This document shows positions 22,743 to 34,200 of a stretch of DNA of 40,474 nt, piece after piece. The notes beneath the pieces were generated by a model that did not search any database, was not told the DNA's origin, and worked only from the letters and a program-made list of their open reading frames with translations. How positions within the stretch are numbered: the stretch's first letter is position 1; each line of letters begins with the position of its first letter. This DNA comes from Ettlia oleoabundans (lineage: Eukaryota; Chlorophyta; Chlorophyceae; Chlamydomonadales), in the NCBI GenBank assembly GCA_019693395.1, contig JAAMXP010000346.1:1-40474 (forward strand), in the 5' to 3' direction. A program made the translations under genes and the position numbers.

Positions 22743-23627
22743 TGTTTTCTGCTCCTTTCTTTGCTGAGCTCCCTCAAGGCTGGCATTAAAGTTCGCTGGA
22801 TAAGAGCTGAGCTGCGCTTTGCCTGCTTGTGTTAGCAAAGCTAATGTTGCACTTCACGGTATGCCGTTTCCGATTGTCCATTCTGCAAAATGCAGTTAGG
22901 GTAACATGAAACCATCGGTTTGGGCCTGATGTAAAGCAGAGGGAGGACTGACGACAATACTCTGTTTGATCTGTTGCATGCCTGCTCGCCCATCATTATA
23001 CAGTTTGTATGGTGGTGCGCCTGGCCCAAACATCAACCTGCTGCTGCAGCGGACTGTGGCCCTGGCTCCAGCTCATCATCTTGCCCAACACCACTCTGCT
23101 AAGCAGTAAATGACGCCCTGCCACTGGCATCCAAATGCCGGGGATGCAAACCCGACGCCAGCTCAGCTGACCCTCCCCGCTCGGGCGTCAGTACAATTGA
23201 TGGCGCGCGTTTTGGTGGGTCGAAACGTTAATCAGTATGTGTATATCTTTTCCCCGGGGAAACTCCTCCGCCGCTACAGGGGTTGGGCACCACAGCCGTT
23301 TGAATGCGAGTATGCGCCAAGGCGGACTGCAATGCATTCTGATCGCTGAAGAATTGCCAAGTCGTCAAACGGCCTTTTCAGGCTCAAAAGGCTGCTAGAG
23401 GTGCGACGGTATTGCTACCGCCAAGTTCCAGCTACTGCGAGACAAAGTGCATTGCATGTGTGTGTGCATAGGGTTGCCTTATGGATGAGTGCGTGACACG
23501 TAGAGCCGACAGACATTGCCCCCCCGCCTGATTTGCGACCAGCAAGCGCCGCCCCCGCCTCGCTGCCAGATTTCCCCCAGTCACGTGGTTGACCCTTTCT
23601 TCCTCCATCCTTCCAGAGATTTGCTTC
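22743..23627 (+). other. Intergenic region
   Basis: The region has the 3' UTR of the F-box/LRR gene and upstream DNA of the GDS-motif gene. The 79-codon open frame at 23110-23349 shows no family feature. Nothing else is recognised. Confidence 0.4.
22930..22934 (+). terminator. TGTAA poly(A) signal of the F-box/LRR gene
   Basis: TGTAA lies about 190 nt after the terminal stop codon. Its retention suggests the locus is, or recently was, transcribed. Confidence 0.55.
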
Positions 23628-25995
23628 ATGAAGATAAGATACGCAACCGCAGGGCAGAGGCGGCCCGCATTCGCAGGCGCTGCTGCGGTGCTTAGTGTGG
23701 TGGCGTTGTTTGCAGTGCTTGCTCATAGTGGTCAGACAGCCTGGCGCCCACTTGGCGCCTCCACTCTCAGCCCTGACTCCCAACCATCACATTACTTCGG
23801 CAACCAGAAATGCCGGCACTGGGCGGCCACCTACATGCTCAGTGGCGCCTGCCTAGCAGAGGTCAATGCCGGCACCGGGACGCTTCCCTGCTGCGGGGGC
23901 GAGGGCTACAAGTGCAAGCCCTGCCCGGAGGCCAAACAGCAAGCACTGCAGTGCGTCAGCCCCCGCCACCTGCTGCTGTATGCCGTACCTGGCTGCAACA
24001 TCGGCGGTGGTGCACACGGGCAGGGCAGCAGCAGCAGCATCTGTCGGCGGTTGTCCACCGCTGATGTTCTGGCCGGCCGCTGGATCAACGCCAGCAGCCT
24101 TGCCAGCAACCTTGCACGCAGCAGCAGCATGACAGCACCACCTCCCCTCTTGTTCCAGCCGGGGGGCCAGCAGGGGCAGCGGAAGGCTGTGCTGACATCC
24201 AATGAGACGTTGCAGCGGCTGTGGGCGGCTGGGTTTGACCGGGTGGTGATTGCCGGTGACAGCACGGTGCGGCAGTTTTACAACCGGCTGGTCAGGTGCG
24301 TTGCTTGTTTAGCTGGGCACGGTTGCTGCCTTGCTGTTGGTTTGGTTGATGCCTGGAGGTCGCCCAAATAAGGTTGGTAGGGAGGCAGTGGAGCCAGCTT
24401 CGCTGTCTAGCATTGTCACCCCAGGCTTGCAATGCTGTGGCATGTAAACATGACATGGATGTGTGTCACAGACGTGTTGTGGAACATCTGTGGTCTGGCT
24501 CCAGGGCTGTGCATGGATGTTACCACAGCTGCACCAGCCGCATGGTAGCGCGTCCCTTTAGCTCTCGCTAGTTGCCCTCCCAAACGTGCTTCCTAGTAAC
24601 TTGAGTGTCGCCAACTCGGCGCCCCATGCATCCATTCCTCGGCTCCCCCCCTTATGCAGCCTGCTGCGCCAGCAAGACATCGTTATTGATGGCGGCAACA
24701 TGGCTCATGCACATTACAAGCTGCAAGTCTGGCATGGCAGTGGCCCTGGGGCACCTTATCATAGCACCAGCAGCAGCAGTACTAGCAGCAGTACCGGTGG
24801 TGGCAGCACCATTGGCAGTACCAGCACTGCACTAGGCAGCAATTGCAGCGGCAGCACGGGCTCTTTTGCCACCGATGGCATCTGGCTGTCTCCCACGGCC
24901 AACTACATTAAAGGCACCTGGAAAGAAAAGATGATGCTGGTGGGTATCCAGGAGCTGGTGCGCCGATCGTTTGGCGGCAGCAATAGCAGCGGCAGTGGCA
25001 GTGGCAATGGCAGCAGCGACAGCAGTAGCAGAGACATGGGCAGCGGCATTGGTCGCAGTTTGACCCTGGATTTCTTGGTTGGATCCAGAGCAGACTGGCA
25101 GCAGCTGCACGTGCGGCGTTATTTTGCCGGCGGGCCCCCGGCTGACGTCAGGGGCAGCAGCAGTGAAGCTGATTGGCGGCGGCGCACCCTGCTGGTGCTG
25201 TCGCTGTGTGTGTGGGAGCAGCAGGTTGTGTTCCGCAGGTGAGGGAGGTGATACCAGTGCCATTGGTCCTCCTGCAGTGTGTGTGCGTGCTCCGTTCGGC
25301 TTGTGGCTGCAGGGTGCAGCATTGCCATCTTTCGTGGGTCAAAGAGCAAAACCAACTTTTGCTGAGGTAAGGTTGAATGAATGATCACACCTTGCTGCCC
25401 AAATGTTGCCTGCTGCAGTGGCTGGCTTGACTTCGTTGAGGAGATGAGGGCGCAATTGGGGCAGCTGGTGCTGCTCACTTGCCCGCTGGATCGCTTGCGC
25501 CATTCTTTTGGGCAGGCAGTGGTGGCTGAGCGCAACCAGCGGCTGCGAGAAATGGTGTTTGGGCGCAGCAGCAGCGGTACTGTGTCGACAGCATCTGGCA
25601 GCAGCAACGGCAGGGAGCAAGCCAGCATTGGTAGTAGCAGCACGAGCGCCAGCCTCAACCGGGGCGGCAGTGGTGGTGGCAGCGGTGGCGGAAACGGGAC
25701 CCAGACTGGTCGGCCGCCGCTGTTGGTGGACTTGGATGCGATGACTCAGCAGCTTCCACCTGGCTCCCAGCTAGGCATCGCCCCCAAGGACTACCACTAC
25801 CAGTGCATGCTTTCCACCTCAAAAGCATACGACAGCGGTCCCATTCAGTGGAGCGGTGGGGACGGCACTGCGCATCCCTGGTACCCAGTCATGCGGTACA
25901 ACCGCCTGCTTGTACCGCCAGCTGGCACTTGTACCGATCCAGTCAACTTTGCAGGTTGGGAAATGCTGCTGTCCCAGCTGTGTCCTCGGGGGTGA
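23628..25995 (+). CDS. Type II membrane or secreted GDS-motif protein, possibly PC-esterase/TBL-like
   Basis: Three exons (23628-24295, 24660-25238, 25419-25995) give 607 residues. A short basic N-terminus is followed by one hydrophobic segment (about 15-33), as in Golgi type II proteins. A Cys-rich region follows (LPCCGGEGYKCKPCPEA). GDSTVRQFYNRLV (GDS 210-212) is the catalytic Ser block seen in PC-esterase/TBL/NXPE-type acyltransferases and esterases. Near the C-terminus, PKDYHYQCM (Asp540, His542) may supply the Asp and His, although the spacing is DxH and not the usual DxxH. Low-complexity Ser/Gly/Thr stretches encoded by AGC/GGC split the domain. By analogy with TBL proteins it might modify cell-wall polysaccharides, but that is inference. 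The start is the only ATG before the hydrophobic segment. Confidence 0.6.
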
Positions 25996-26398
25996 GGATG
26001 ACACACGAGTGTGTGTGTTTTGCTGCTTGGATGCTGGTTGTTCCCAACCACTATGCAAAATGCCTTGCTGCTCTTTCTGCCCCACCATTGTTGCATAATT
26101 GCTGTGTTGCACCCTGTGGTACCTTCTTGCGTCTCTTTACCATTTCACATATTTGAGGGGATGGATTTTCGGATAAGGCCTGCCAGCGGAGGTTGGGGAT
26201 GCCAGCATCTTTAGGAGATGCAGCAAAAAACTCAGGCAGATGTGTTGATGGTAGATTGCTCCGATGGCAGTGCTGGCTGAGAATGTTATGAGGAAAATGT
26301 GCACGGGATATAGGCTGCCGCTGGAAGGCGAGGGGGGCGTCAGGAAGCAGCATGGGCGTGTTAGGCGACTTGGGTGCTGCCCATGGGGGGCACAAAAG
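25996..26398. other. Intergenic region up to the assembly gap
   Basis: No exon or poly(A) signal is recognised. Missing sequence in the adjacent gap limits the interpretation. Confidence 0.4.
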
Positions 26399-26441
26399 NN
26401 NNNNNNNNNNNNNNNNNNNNNNNNNNNNNNNNNNNNNNNNN
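26399..26441. other. Assembly gap (43 N)
   Basis: A run of N separates DNA downstream of the GDS-motif gene from the terminal exon of a second F-box/LRR copy. Its real size may differ. Duplicated LRR sequence is a plausible reason the assembly broke here. Confidence 0.99.
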
Positions 26442-26765
26442 GCTGTGCAGCGCTGGCACCAAGTCCGCAATTGATCAGAAACTGTGCCCCTGGTGGCGCG
26501 CGTGCTGCTGGCGGTGGATAAGGAACTGGAGGAGCACTTTAATGACAGTGCTGTGGAGTCGATGGAAGAGAGACTGCCTGGCTTGCGTGCGGTCCTTCTT
26601 GTGTTTGGAAAATATAGTCAGGAGCGGCTGGATTTCTGGTATCTGCTGACAGAGTTTGCGGAGGTGTATGTTATTGTACAAGAGGTGTACAACGAAGCGG
26701 CAATGAAGGCACAAGCAGCAACAATTGCGGGCAATGCCACACCACCCACCTTACCCAGCAGCTGA
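26442..26765 (+). pseudogene. Terminal exon of a second F-box/LRR copy, truncated
   Basis: The frame from about 26484 (PLVARVLLAVDKELEEHFND, then LPGLRAVLLVFG) is clearly related to the last exon of the upstream F-box/LRR gene (PLVGYVLLLVDKELEEHFDA, then LPGLRVMELELG). A gtgcag acceptor stands at 26445-26450, as in the paralogue. Between that acceptor and the matching VPLV segment there are about 45 nt instead of 82. The difference of 37 is not a multiple of three, so the frame cannot be entered as in the paralogue. No F-box or earlier LRR exon is visible upstream; these would have to be in the gap or lost. It is most likely a partial duplicate, although a downstream poly(A) signal remains. 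Confidence 0.65.
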
Positions 26766-26818
26766 GAAGCTCAAAGCCATGCCGTGTCCATGCAGCGCGA
26801 CCGGCACCTCTTTCATCG

Positions 26819-26823
26819 TGTAA
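26819..26823 (+). terminator. TGTAA poly(A) signal of the second F-box/LRR copy
   Basis: TGTAA lies about 55 nt after the TGA that ends the LRR fragment. Confidence 0.5.
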
Positions 26824-27056
26824 TTCTTCAGTGTATTGCCAGCAGTGGTTGTATCTGTGTTCCCATGCATGTCCGCCACTGTGCTACTATTCTGACTATG
26901 CTTGCCTGGTGAAATCAATTGTTCACTCGATAATGCAACTTGGCAATGGGCTGCCACCGTTGCCTTCACAAAACACACTTTGTTGAGCCCAAAGGAAGCA
27001 TATGCACTTTAGCACACAAGACAGATGGGGGGTAGACGACCAGAAAGACACTCAAC

Positions 27057-27061
27057 TTACA
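27057..27061 (-). terminator. TGTAA poly(A) signal of NudC
   Basis: TTACA on the plus strand reads TGTAA on the minus strand, about 150 nt after the NudC stop. Confidence 0.6.
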
Positions 27062-27209
27062 GGGGCAGAAGCATGTAAAGCAGAAGCAGTGCCAAGAGCG
27101 GGAAGCAACCGCAGGAAACCAAGGGGCAGGAAGCCAGAAGACACGCGTGTTTGCTGACAGTAGAGCCATTGCCAGCACACTTGGGTGTAGAACAACGGTG
27201 GCTACAGCG

Positions 27210-29891
27210 CTACATCTCTATCTTGGCATTAGAGAAGTCCATCTCTGGGTGCTGCGCCTTGAACTTCTCCAACATCTTCAGCTTCTGCTCCTCCTCCGAC
27301 GTGGGCAGCCCCATGGCCTTCTGCCTCTGGTCATACCTGGAAACATTAGCATTCATCGCAGCATGAACTTTGACTATAAGGCAAGGGGTTCAGACGATAC
27401 ATATAGGGAGGACAACGGTTTAACGGCGTGTGGCAGCTTCAAGCATGACACAGGAGGAACAGAGGCATTGGAGAAACACAGTGCCCATCCCGCCAGGTGG
27501 CTGCAACAGGGCGGCTGGCAACCATGCGAGGCAACAGGTAGCAGTCTTGACTGACTGATTCTGCTTTCACCCATTGCAGGATACGACAGCAAGGTTGAAA
27601 CACTCACATCATCTTCTCCACTGTCGCTCGCATGTCTGGCTCTGCAACAGTGTTGGGGCCACAGGGGGGGGTCAGCGATGAATGGAGGGGTAGGGGAGTG
27701 GGGTTAGTTAAAGCGCCGGCAGCTGGGCAGAGCATGCTGTGAGACCAGTCCAACGTTTGCACCAGGCGCCATCAAGCCACCAGTGACACTGCCGCCCAGT
27801 AGTACTGTCAAACCATGCCTGCACCATACCTACCATACGTGCCCCATACCCTCGTGCCGCCCACTCACCCAGCCTGCTGGGCTGAGCCTCCTCTTTTTGC
27901 AACCCATACCTCCAAGTCACCAATCCTGTCACTAACACCTGTACCGCCCACACACCCAGTTTTGTGAGCTTGTTGGGCTCAGGCTCCACTGTGTGCACCC
28001 TGTACCCGCCCTCTCACCAATATTGTACCTCACACCGTACCGCCGCCCACGCACCCAGGTCTTCAAGTTTGCTGGGCTCAGGCTCCACCTTCTGCACATC
28101 AATCTCGGGCTCCCCGAGCAACACAGACTTCCACCACTGCATGCCATCCTTCTTCTGCAGCGTCACCTCCAGCTGCCGCCCGTCCACAAGGTTCCAAAGG
28201 CAGTCGTCAGGCTTGATTGGCGCGTACAGCGCCCCGTCTGGACAGCGATGGAACAGGAAGCAAGGAAGGGAGATTGCGTGAGTAAGTTGGCATGCAGGCG
28301 TCAGTGCGTGGATAGCGAAAGGCGAATGCGGCGCGAGGGAGGGAGGGAGGGAGGGAGGGAGGGAGGGAGCGAGGGAGAAGTTCAAGGAGACAGAAGCAAC
28401 CCGCTTGGCATGCCCTTTGGCTATACTAGGCTGGGGCTGGCAGCACTTGTTGCATAGCCTGGCAATTTCAGTGGGCTGCTGGTTTGGCAGGATACTTGCC
28501 GCCACCAGCTGGGCGCTTACTGAGCAGGCAGTGATGGTGCAGAGCACAACACACCAGCGTCATGTTTTGACTTGGCCGGGACACCGCAGCCAAGCCAGAG
28601 ACACAGGCACAGCAACAAATTACAGTGCAGGTGTCTGCTCGCTTACCCAGCACGGGCGACTGTCCCTTGATGCCGATGCGCAGCTTATCTCGGCTGATTG
28701 CGACGTCACAGGCGCGGCCCTTGGTGCCTGGGGGCACAGGCACCGACACCACCACCTCTCCAAGCGTCTGGGTCCACGAGTGGGTGCCCATGTCGGCGCC
28801 GTTGCCAGCATTGGGCTCTACATAGAATGGATTGCAGTACGACAGCGGTAGCAGCAGCATTAGAGGGATGAATGGTGTCACTTCCGTGATTTGAGAGCGG
28901 TTTAGGCTGCCTAGCGGCATCCAAGGAGGCAGACACAGCCTTGTGGCGCCCCAACTGCACCCCAGTTGAGTTTTCGAGTGCTATATTCGACAGTAAGGTA
29001 TGTTTTGGTGTGCAGGTGGGCTGCTAGGGTTCGAGAGTACAAGAGGCAGTCGTTGGGGGACATCAGCCGCAGTGCGGGCAACCAGAATGCGGCAGCTATT
29101 CCTGCCTGTGACAGCTGAGCACAGGGCAGTTCTCACTCTCCACAACACTCACTTATGCCTTTGGGCTCCTCCTGCTGCTGCTGCTCCTCCTCCTCCTCTT
29201 CCTCCTGCTCGTTCTCGTTTGCTGCTGCGTGCCCTGGTTGCTGCTGAGCTGGCGCTGCTACGGGCTCTGTTACAGGAAGCGGCGGTTGAGCGGGAGGTGC
29301 TGTTGCTGCTGCTGCCGACGGTGCCGCCGCCGCCGCTGGTGCGACTGCTGCTGGGGCTGCTGCCGGGGGCATAGCCATAGGTGCGGGTACGGCTGCCACC
29401 ATGGGAGGAGCTGCAGCCCCAGGGGAAGAAGCGGCAGCAATGTGGCGCTGTGCTAGTTGGGCCATCTTGACGAACGCATCGGGCTGTTTGAAGAAAGCGG
29501 TTTCTTGTGCGAGGTACTCCAAAGCTGCGGCGAGGAAGGCCTCTGGGTTGGAGCCCACCTCAAGGTACACCTGCGAAGTGGTACAAATCCGTAGAGTGCG
29601 GTACATTATTATGTGCAGTATGGTGAGCACAGGACACGACAGCAGCAGCAGCATCCCTGGCATAGGCTGCAGCACCGCTATACAGCAGCACCCCCGGGCC
29701 AGCTCGTCGCCGGCTGCGACAAAGGCACTGATCCGCGTCCTTGCCCTTTGCCCATGATTGCCTTCCATCCTACGTGACAACAATCTATCTGGGAGGGATA
29801 GCGAGCCCGGCTGGTGTGCACAAGTTAGGGGCAGTCGCACCTTTTCTAAATAGTGTTTGTTGTAAGAGGTGCTATCAATCTCCTCGATCAT
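27210..29891 (-). CDS. NudC-family CS-domain co-chaperone (BOBBER1-like)
   Basis: Exons on the minus strand are 29891-29841, 29570-29153, 28817-28647, 28237-28055, 27641-27608 and 27336-27210, in phase, giving 327 residues. The N-terminal NudC helix region ([19 protein letters not shown]) is followed by a long Ala/Pro-rich and Glu/Gln-rich linker (about 60-155). The p23-like CS domain runs from about 156 to 250 ([51 protein letters not shown]). The signature tail is [38 protein letters not shown] and [11 protein letters not shown]. NudC proteins work with HSP90 and dynein-linked complexes; plant BOB1 is needed for development and thermotolerance. Later exons lack their own ATG. An acceptor-like atgcag just upstream of the start suggests a 5' UTR intron. 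Confidence 0.95.
27817..28098 (-). repeat. Imperfect tandem triplication of an exon-intron boundary in NudC
   Basis: The 3' end of exon 4 and the start of the following intron occur three times at roughly 90-100 bp spacing. On the minus strand the copies read [12 protein letters not shown] (true exon, near 28055), [12 protein letters not shown] (near 27957) and [12 protein letters not shown] (near 27868). Each is followed by a gtg donor-like site. The two inner copies are intronic and diverged. Confidence 0.75.
28337..28368 (+). repeat. (GGGA)8 tract, G-quadruplex-capable
   Basis: Eight uninterrupted GGGA units lie in intron 3 of NudC. On the plus strand, which is non-transcribed for that gene, this can form a G-quadruplex; the pre-mRNA carries the C-rich complement. 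Confidence 0.95.
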
Positions 29892-31277
29892 CTTTCCTGG
29901 CTGCAGCCCTGCATGAAATAACAAAAGGGAAGGATGGAAGACCGTGGCTTGGGCCCGCCGCAGGAGCGGTTGAGCAGCGCCCCTTGCTGAGTTGGTGCTG
30001 GGCCATTGTCCAGCACCGGAATCCTGTCTGCTCGCCAGCCAATCAAACATAAGGAAACGGCAATAATGCATGTGCGCCTTGGGCATGGCTGCAAGGGAGG
30101 AAGCTAACGCCACCCCTAAAGAGGGTTTGGCTGTGCCGCGGCGGCATAGGACCCCTGCGGTCGCAAGGCTTAGCATGTCGATACAAGGACGGGGTAGCAT
30201 TCCGCATGGCATCCAAGACGTACACTGTGCAAGTTGGGCAGCGTGCGTCCCGCAGATGTGCACGTTGGGGGTGTGCTGGAGAGCAGGGGGATGAATGCAG
30301 CGCGATCGCGGGTCCTGATCAAATAAATAAGCTTGGATGGGGGATCAAATTGCCATGAAGCACAGCCCCGGGGCGGGCATGGACCCCAGTGTCTTTGCTC
30401 TAGAAGGAGCCGTGTCCAGCTGGCGAGTCACGCGCTTGGCAGGTGAGCAAGAGCGGCCGGGTGCCGCCCCGATAGCCGCATTTCGCCTCCATACCCCACC
30501 TTGGGTCCAATAGAGTCAGGGCTTGCGCGCATCGAGGCACCCCAGTCCGCAGCCCCAAGAACCGCCTCTCCACCCTCGCCTTTTCGCGGTTGCCCTCCCC
30601 ACCCTCACCTTGATACCCCAGCCTGCGTTTCTAACTCCCTTGACAGCTGCAGCTCTGCAATCTGGTCACACGCCGTTTCTAGACTCCCCTACGCACACCT
30701 CGCCGGTTTGAGCCTCCCAAGTCACTCCCTATCCTGACAGGTGAGGCCTGCGTGCAACAGCGGCGCCGGCGAAGGCGGCAGAGGGCGGTCGGGGCCATCT
30801 GTCCCGAGGAGCTTCTGCGGGTTCGACCGCGCCGCGGCGTGCCCTCCCATGGCCTTCGCTGGCGGTGTTTGTGCTGTTTGTGTTGCCCGGGACGCCTCGC
30901 GGCGGCCGGGTTGGGCAGAGCAGCGCGGGGCGCAGCCTTAGGGTTCTGCCGTAGGTTTTCGGCATATTAGAGCTTGCCCGCCGCCGCATACGCGCCCAAA
31001 TATCTTGCTAGCCTGCTTTGCGAGGGCGAGCAGTGCCGCGGACTGGGCCGGACGGTGGCCCAGTGGTAAAAGTTGGCAAGGCCCGCCACGGCGGGAGCCC
31101 CCGCTTGCTCCTTACGCGCGCTCTCCTGCGCGGTGCTCATGCAGTGTTGCCTGCCCTTCGCTTGTCCTTCTGCAGGCAAACCGGCCAGAGCAGCTGAGCG
31201 CATGCTCGCTGCTGTCAGCACAGCACCCCACACCACCCTCTCCCCGCACCCCTCCAGCCCCCGCAGCCCCAGCAGCC
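29892..31277. promoter_or_regulatory. Divergent intergenic region between NudC and PI4K gamma
   Basis: About 1.4 kb separates outward-facing start codons. It should hold both promoters and 5' UTRs, perhaps with leader introns: acceptor-like atgcag before the NudC start, and tctgcag near 31174 before PI4K. An open frame continuous with NudC upstream of 29891 has no conserved content. Isolated A-box- and B-box-like strings near 31056 and 30820 do not form a tRNA. Confidence 0.45.
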
Positions 31278-34200
31278 ATGCCATCGGCAGCCGCAGTGGA
31301 CGCGCACGCTACTGTGACAGTGAAGCAGCACGGCTTCCATGTCAAGCAGCCGCTCCAGGCAGCCCTCGCAGAGGCAGCTGCCGCAGCGGGCGGCCCTGGC
31401 AGCGGAAGCGCCGAGACCTCCCTTGATCTCGGCGCGCTGCCCTCGCCGGGCGGCGGCGCTCTGTCGCCGTTCCGGCGGGAGGAGGGTGGCGCGCGGGGCC
31501 TGCTCAGCTTCGCCACCCCAAATCTGCTGGCCGCGCTGCCAGCAGCCTTGGGCATGGACTCGCCGGCAGCTGTTGCGTCGACCAGCAGCGTTTGCCTCGA
31601 GCCAGCTGAGCACGCTCACCTCACCACGGGGGTCAAGCGCTTGATGCGAAGCGTCGTACGCGGCCTCAAGGCGCTCCAGGTGAGCACAGCTCATAGGACA
31701 TGAGCACAGCTGCAGAGGACACCTTGCTGGCTGCCGTGCTGCTATGCTGCAGCTCTCCAGTTGGCCTTGGGTTGCTGCCCCTCAGGAGCTGCTTGAGTTG
31801 CTGCCTGCAGCTAGCTGCTCTTAGCTCTCTTCATTAAGCCTGTTGTTGCAGCAAGAGGGCATTTTTGCTGGTGGCCACCTCTCTGCCAGTTGTGCCTCTC
31901 GCCCCATTGCTGCTGACCGCCCTATCGCCGTTCCGCACTTTTCTCAACTCCGCAGGAGCCTGAGGCCGCTGGTGAGGGCCTTGGCGGCACCTACTTCTTC
32001 TCTAACGAGGCCGGGCAGAAGATTGCCATCATGAAGCCTTGTGACGAGGAGCCGCTGGCACCCAACAACCCCAAGGGCTTTGTGGGGCGCCAGCTTGGCG
32101 AGCCGGGACTCAAGCCCACCGTGAGGGTGGGGGAGGCCGCCTCGCGAGAGGTGAGGCCTGCATCCTGCGTGTGACAACTTCACTTGCCAGCATGTTGTTG
32201 CTGTGGTGTTGTAGGTACCTGTTGGGTCGTGGTTGCATGCTGAGGCTGCAGAACATGCACCATCTGAGCTGCAATTGATACAGCCCGGTTGACATGAAGC
32301 ACCCAAGCACGGATACAATTTGTCAACACATTCCCCCACGCTGCTTTTGCCCCCGCAGGTTGCTGCATACCTCCTTGACCACGACCGCTTTGCGCGGGTG
32401 CCTCACACTGTGATGGTGAAGATGGCTCACCCCGTGTTCCACGTGCAGCAGCAGCAGCAGCTGGGCGGCAGCGATGCTGCGGGGGCAGGCGGCGAGACGG
32501 TGGGAGCCGACGCTAGCCTGCCCCCCTGCAAGCTTGGCTCCCTGCAGCAGTTTGTGCCCCATGATTGCGACACCAGCGAGATGGGCGCCTCGCGGTTCAG
32601 GTGTGTGCGTAAGCGAGCGATGGTTCTTTGGTAGGGCCGGTACACCCTTGTAGGGCCAGTACACCATGGGAAAATGAACGGCTTCTTGCAGATTTCACAG
32701 GGCAGTTGGTGCTTGGCGTGCCTCTCTGGACGCAGAAATCAGTGTGCTGCATGTGGTGGCTGCTGGCACGCGAGTAGTATTGTGGAGTCTGTTATGCAGC
32801 TTGCCCTTTCATACAAGCTCAGTTCGTGTCCATACCACTGCAAGTTTTCTGTGGCCTAACCTGCCCTTTCATCCCATGTTTCCCTCCCCTGTTCGCCTTT
32901 TCGCCTGTTGCAGCGTGCGTGACGTGCAACGCATTGGCATACTCGACATCCGCCTCTTCAACACCGACCGCCACGCCGGCAACATGTTGGTGCGGCGCAC
33001 CCGCTCCTCACCCTCCCTCCCGCGCATGGACGGCGGCGGCAATGGGTCCGCCCTGCTGGACATGCACATGCAGCAGTATGAGCTCATCCCCATTGACCAC
33101 GGCTTTGCGCTGCCAGAGGCGCTGGAGCCGCCCTACTTTGAGTGGCAGCACTGGCCGCAGGTGGGTGGCTAGCAATTGTTTGCGGCAGCACCAGGCATGG
33201 GCAGTGCACTGCCAAGGGCACTGCTTGTGCCAACCTGCCGTGTTTGGTCAGTCTGGCATGCCGCAGGCTGTTAGCCTGCGCGTCAGTTTGTCAGTGAGTC
33301 AATGCCTTCAGTCTTCTTTTGTCTCCACTGCCCATGTCCTAACTCGCCAGTCCCCCTGTGCCCCCGTCCCTACAGGCCATGCTGCCATTTGGCCGGGAGG
33401 AGTTGGAGTACATTGCAGCCCTTGATGCCAAGGCAGACATTGAGATGCTGAAGCAGGAGGTAAGCTACTCTCCAACAATGACCAGGCTTTGTTATTGACC
33501 GGGCCCGCGTGGCGTCGCTAAAGTGGTCAGCGTAGCAGCGGCAGAGACACCGATCCTGCCCCATGCCTGTGCTGGTGGCTGTACTTCAAAACCACGTAGC
33601 AGCAGCGGGGGGCTGTATGCATATGTCAGCTGTGGCGATTAGTCCCATCTATTTGCTGCGTGTGATGCTTATCTGGCTGCACTCATGATGCCCCTCCATA
33701 TCTCCCTGTTCCCCCAAATTTCTGCAGGTCCCCTCACTGCGTGTGGAATCCCTGCGCGTGCTCGAGGTGTGCACCACCCTTCTCAAGGAGTGCGCAGCCG
33801 CGGGCCTGACCCTGTCAGAGATTGCCGCTGTGGTGACCCGCCCCTTGATTGGGATGGAGGAGGAGCCCTCGGAGCTGGAGCGTATTTGCTTCAACGCTCG
33901 GGCAGAGGTGGAGGAGATCAGCGACAGCGAGCTGGAGGAGGCCGAGGAGGAGGCGCTGCTGGGTTGCCGCTTGGATTCAAAAGGTAAGGAAGGCGTCACG
34001 CTTGCTTGTTGCCTGTTGCGGAGTGTTTGGTCGGGTTGTGGATGCTGGGGCAGTGCCATGCTGGGGGCCGGTTTGGTGGTGCTGTGGGTGGATGGCACGA
34101 AACGGCGCTCCCTTCTGGACCCATTTGGAAGTGGCTCGACTGACGATTGTTGCACGATATCCTCACCGTTGCACCCAACCCGCTCTGCCGCCTGGTTCCC

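Larger units (their letters stand above)
26766..27209. other. Convergent intergenic region
   Basis: The region lies between the LRR fragment (plus) and NudC (minus). It holds a TGTAA for each strand and nothing else recognised. Confidence 0.5.

Noticed and set aside
29892..30263. Upstream extension of NudC to Met at 30263
   Set aside because: The added residues show no NudC similarity, and the known family starts near MIEEID-like sequence; this is probably leader or a 5' UTR intron.
31056..31066. tRNA A-box-like TGGCCCAGTGG, with a B-box-like GGTTCGACCGC near 30820
   Set aside because: The order and spacing are wrong and no cloverleaf forms.
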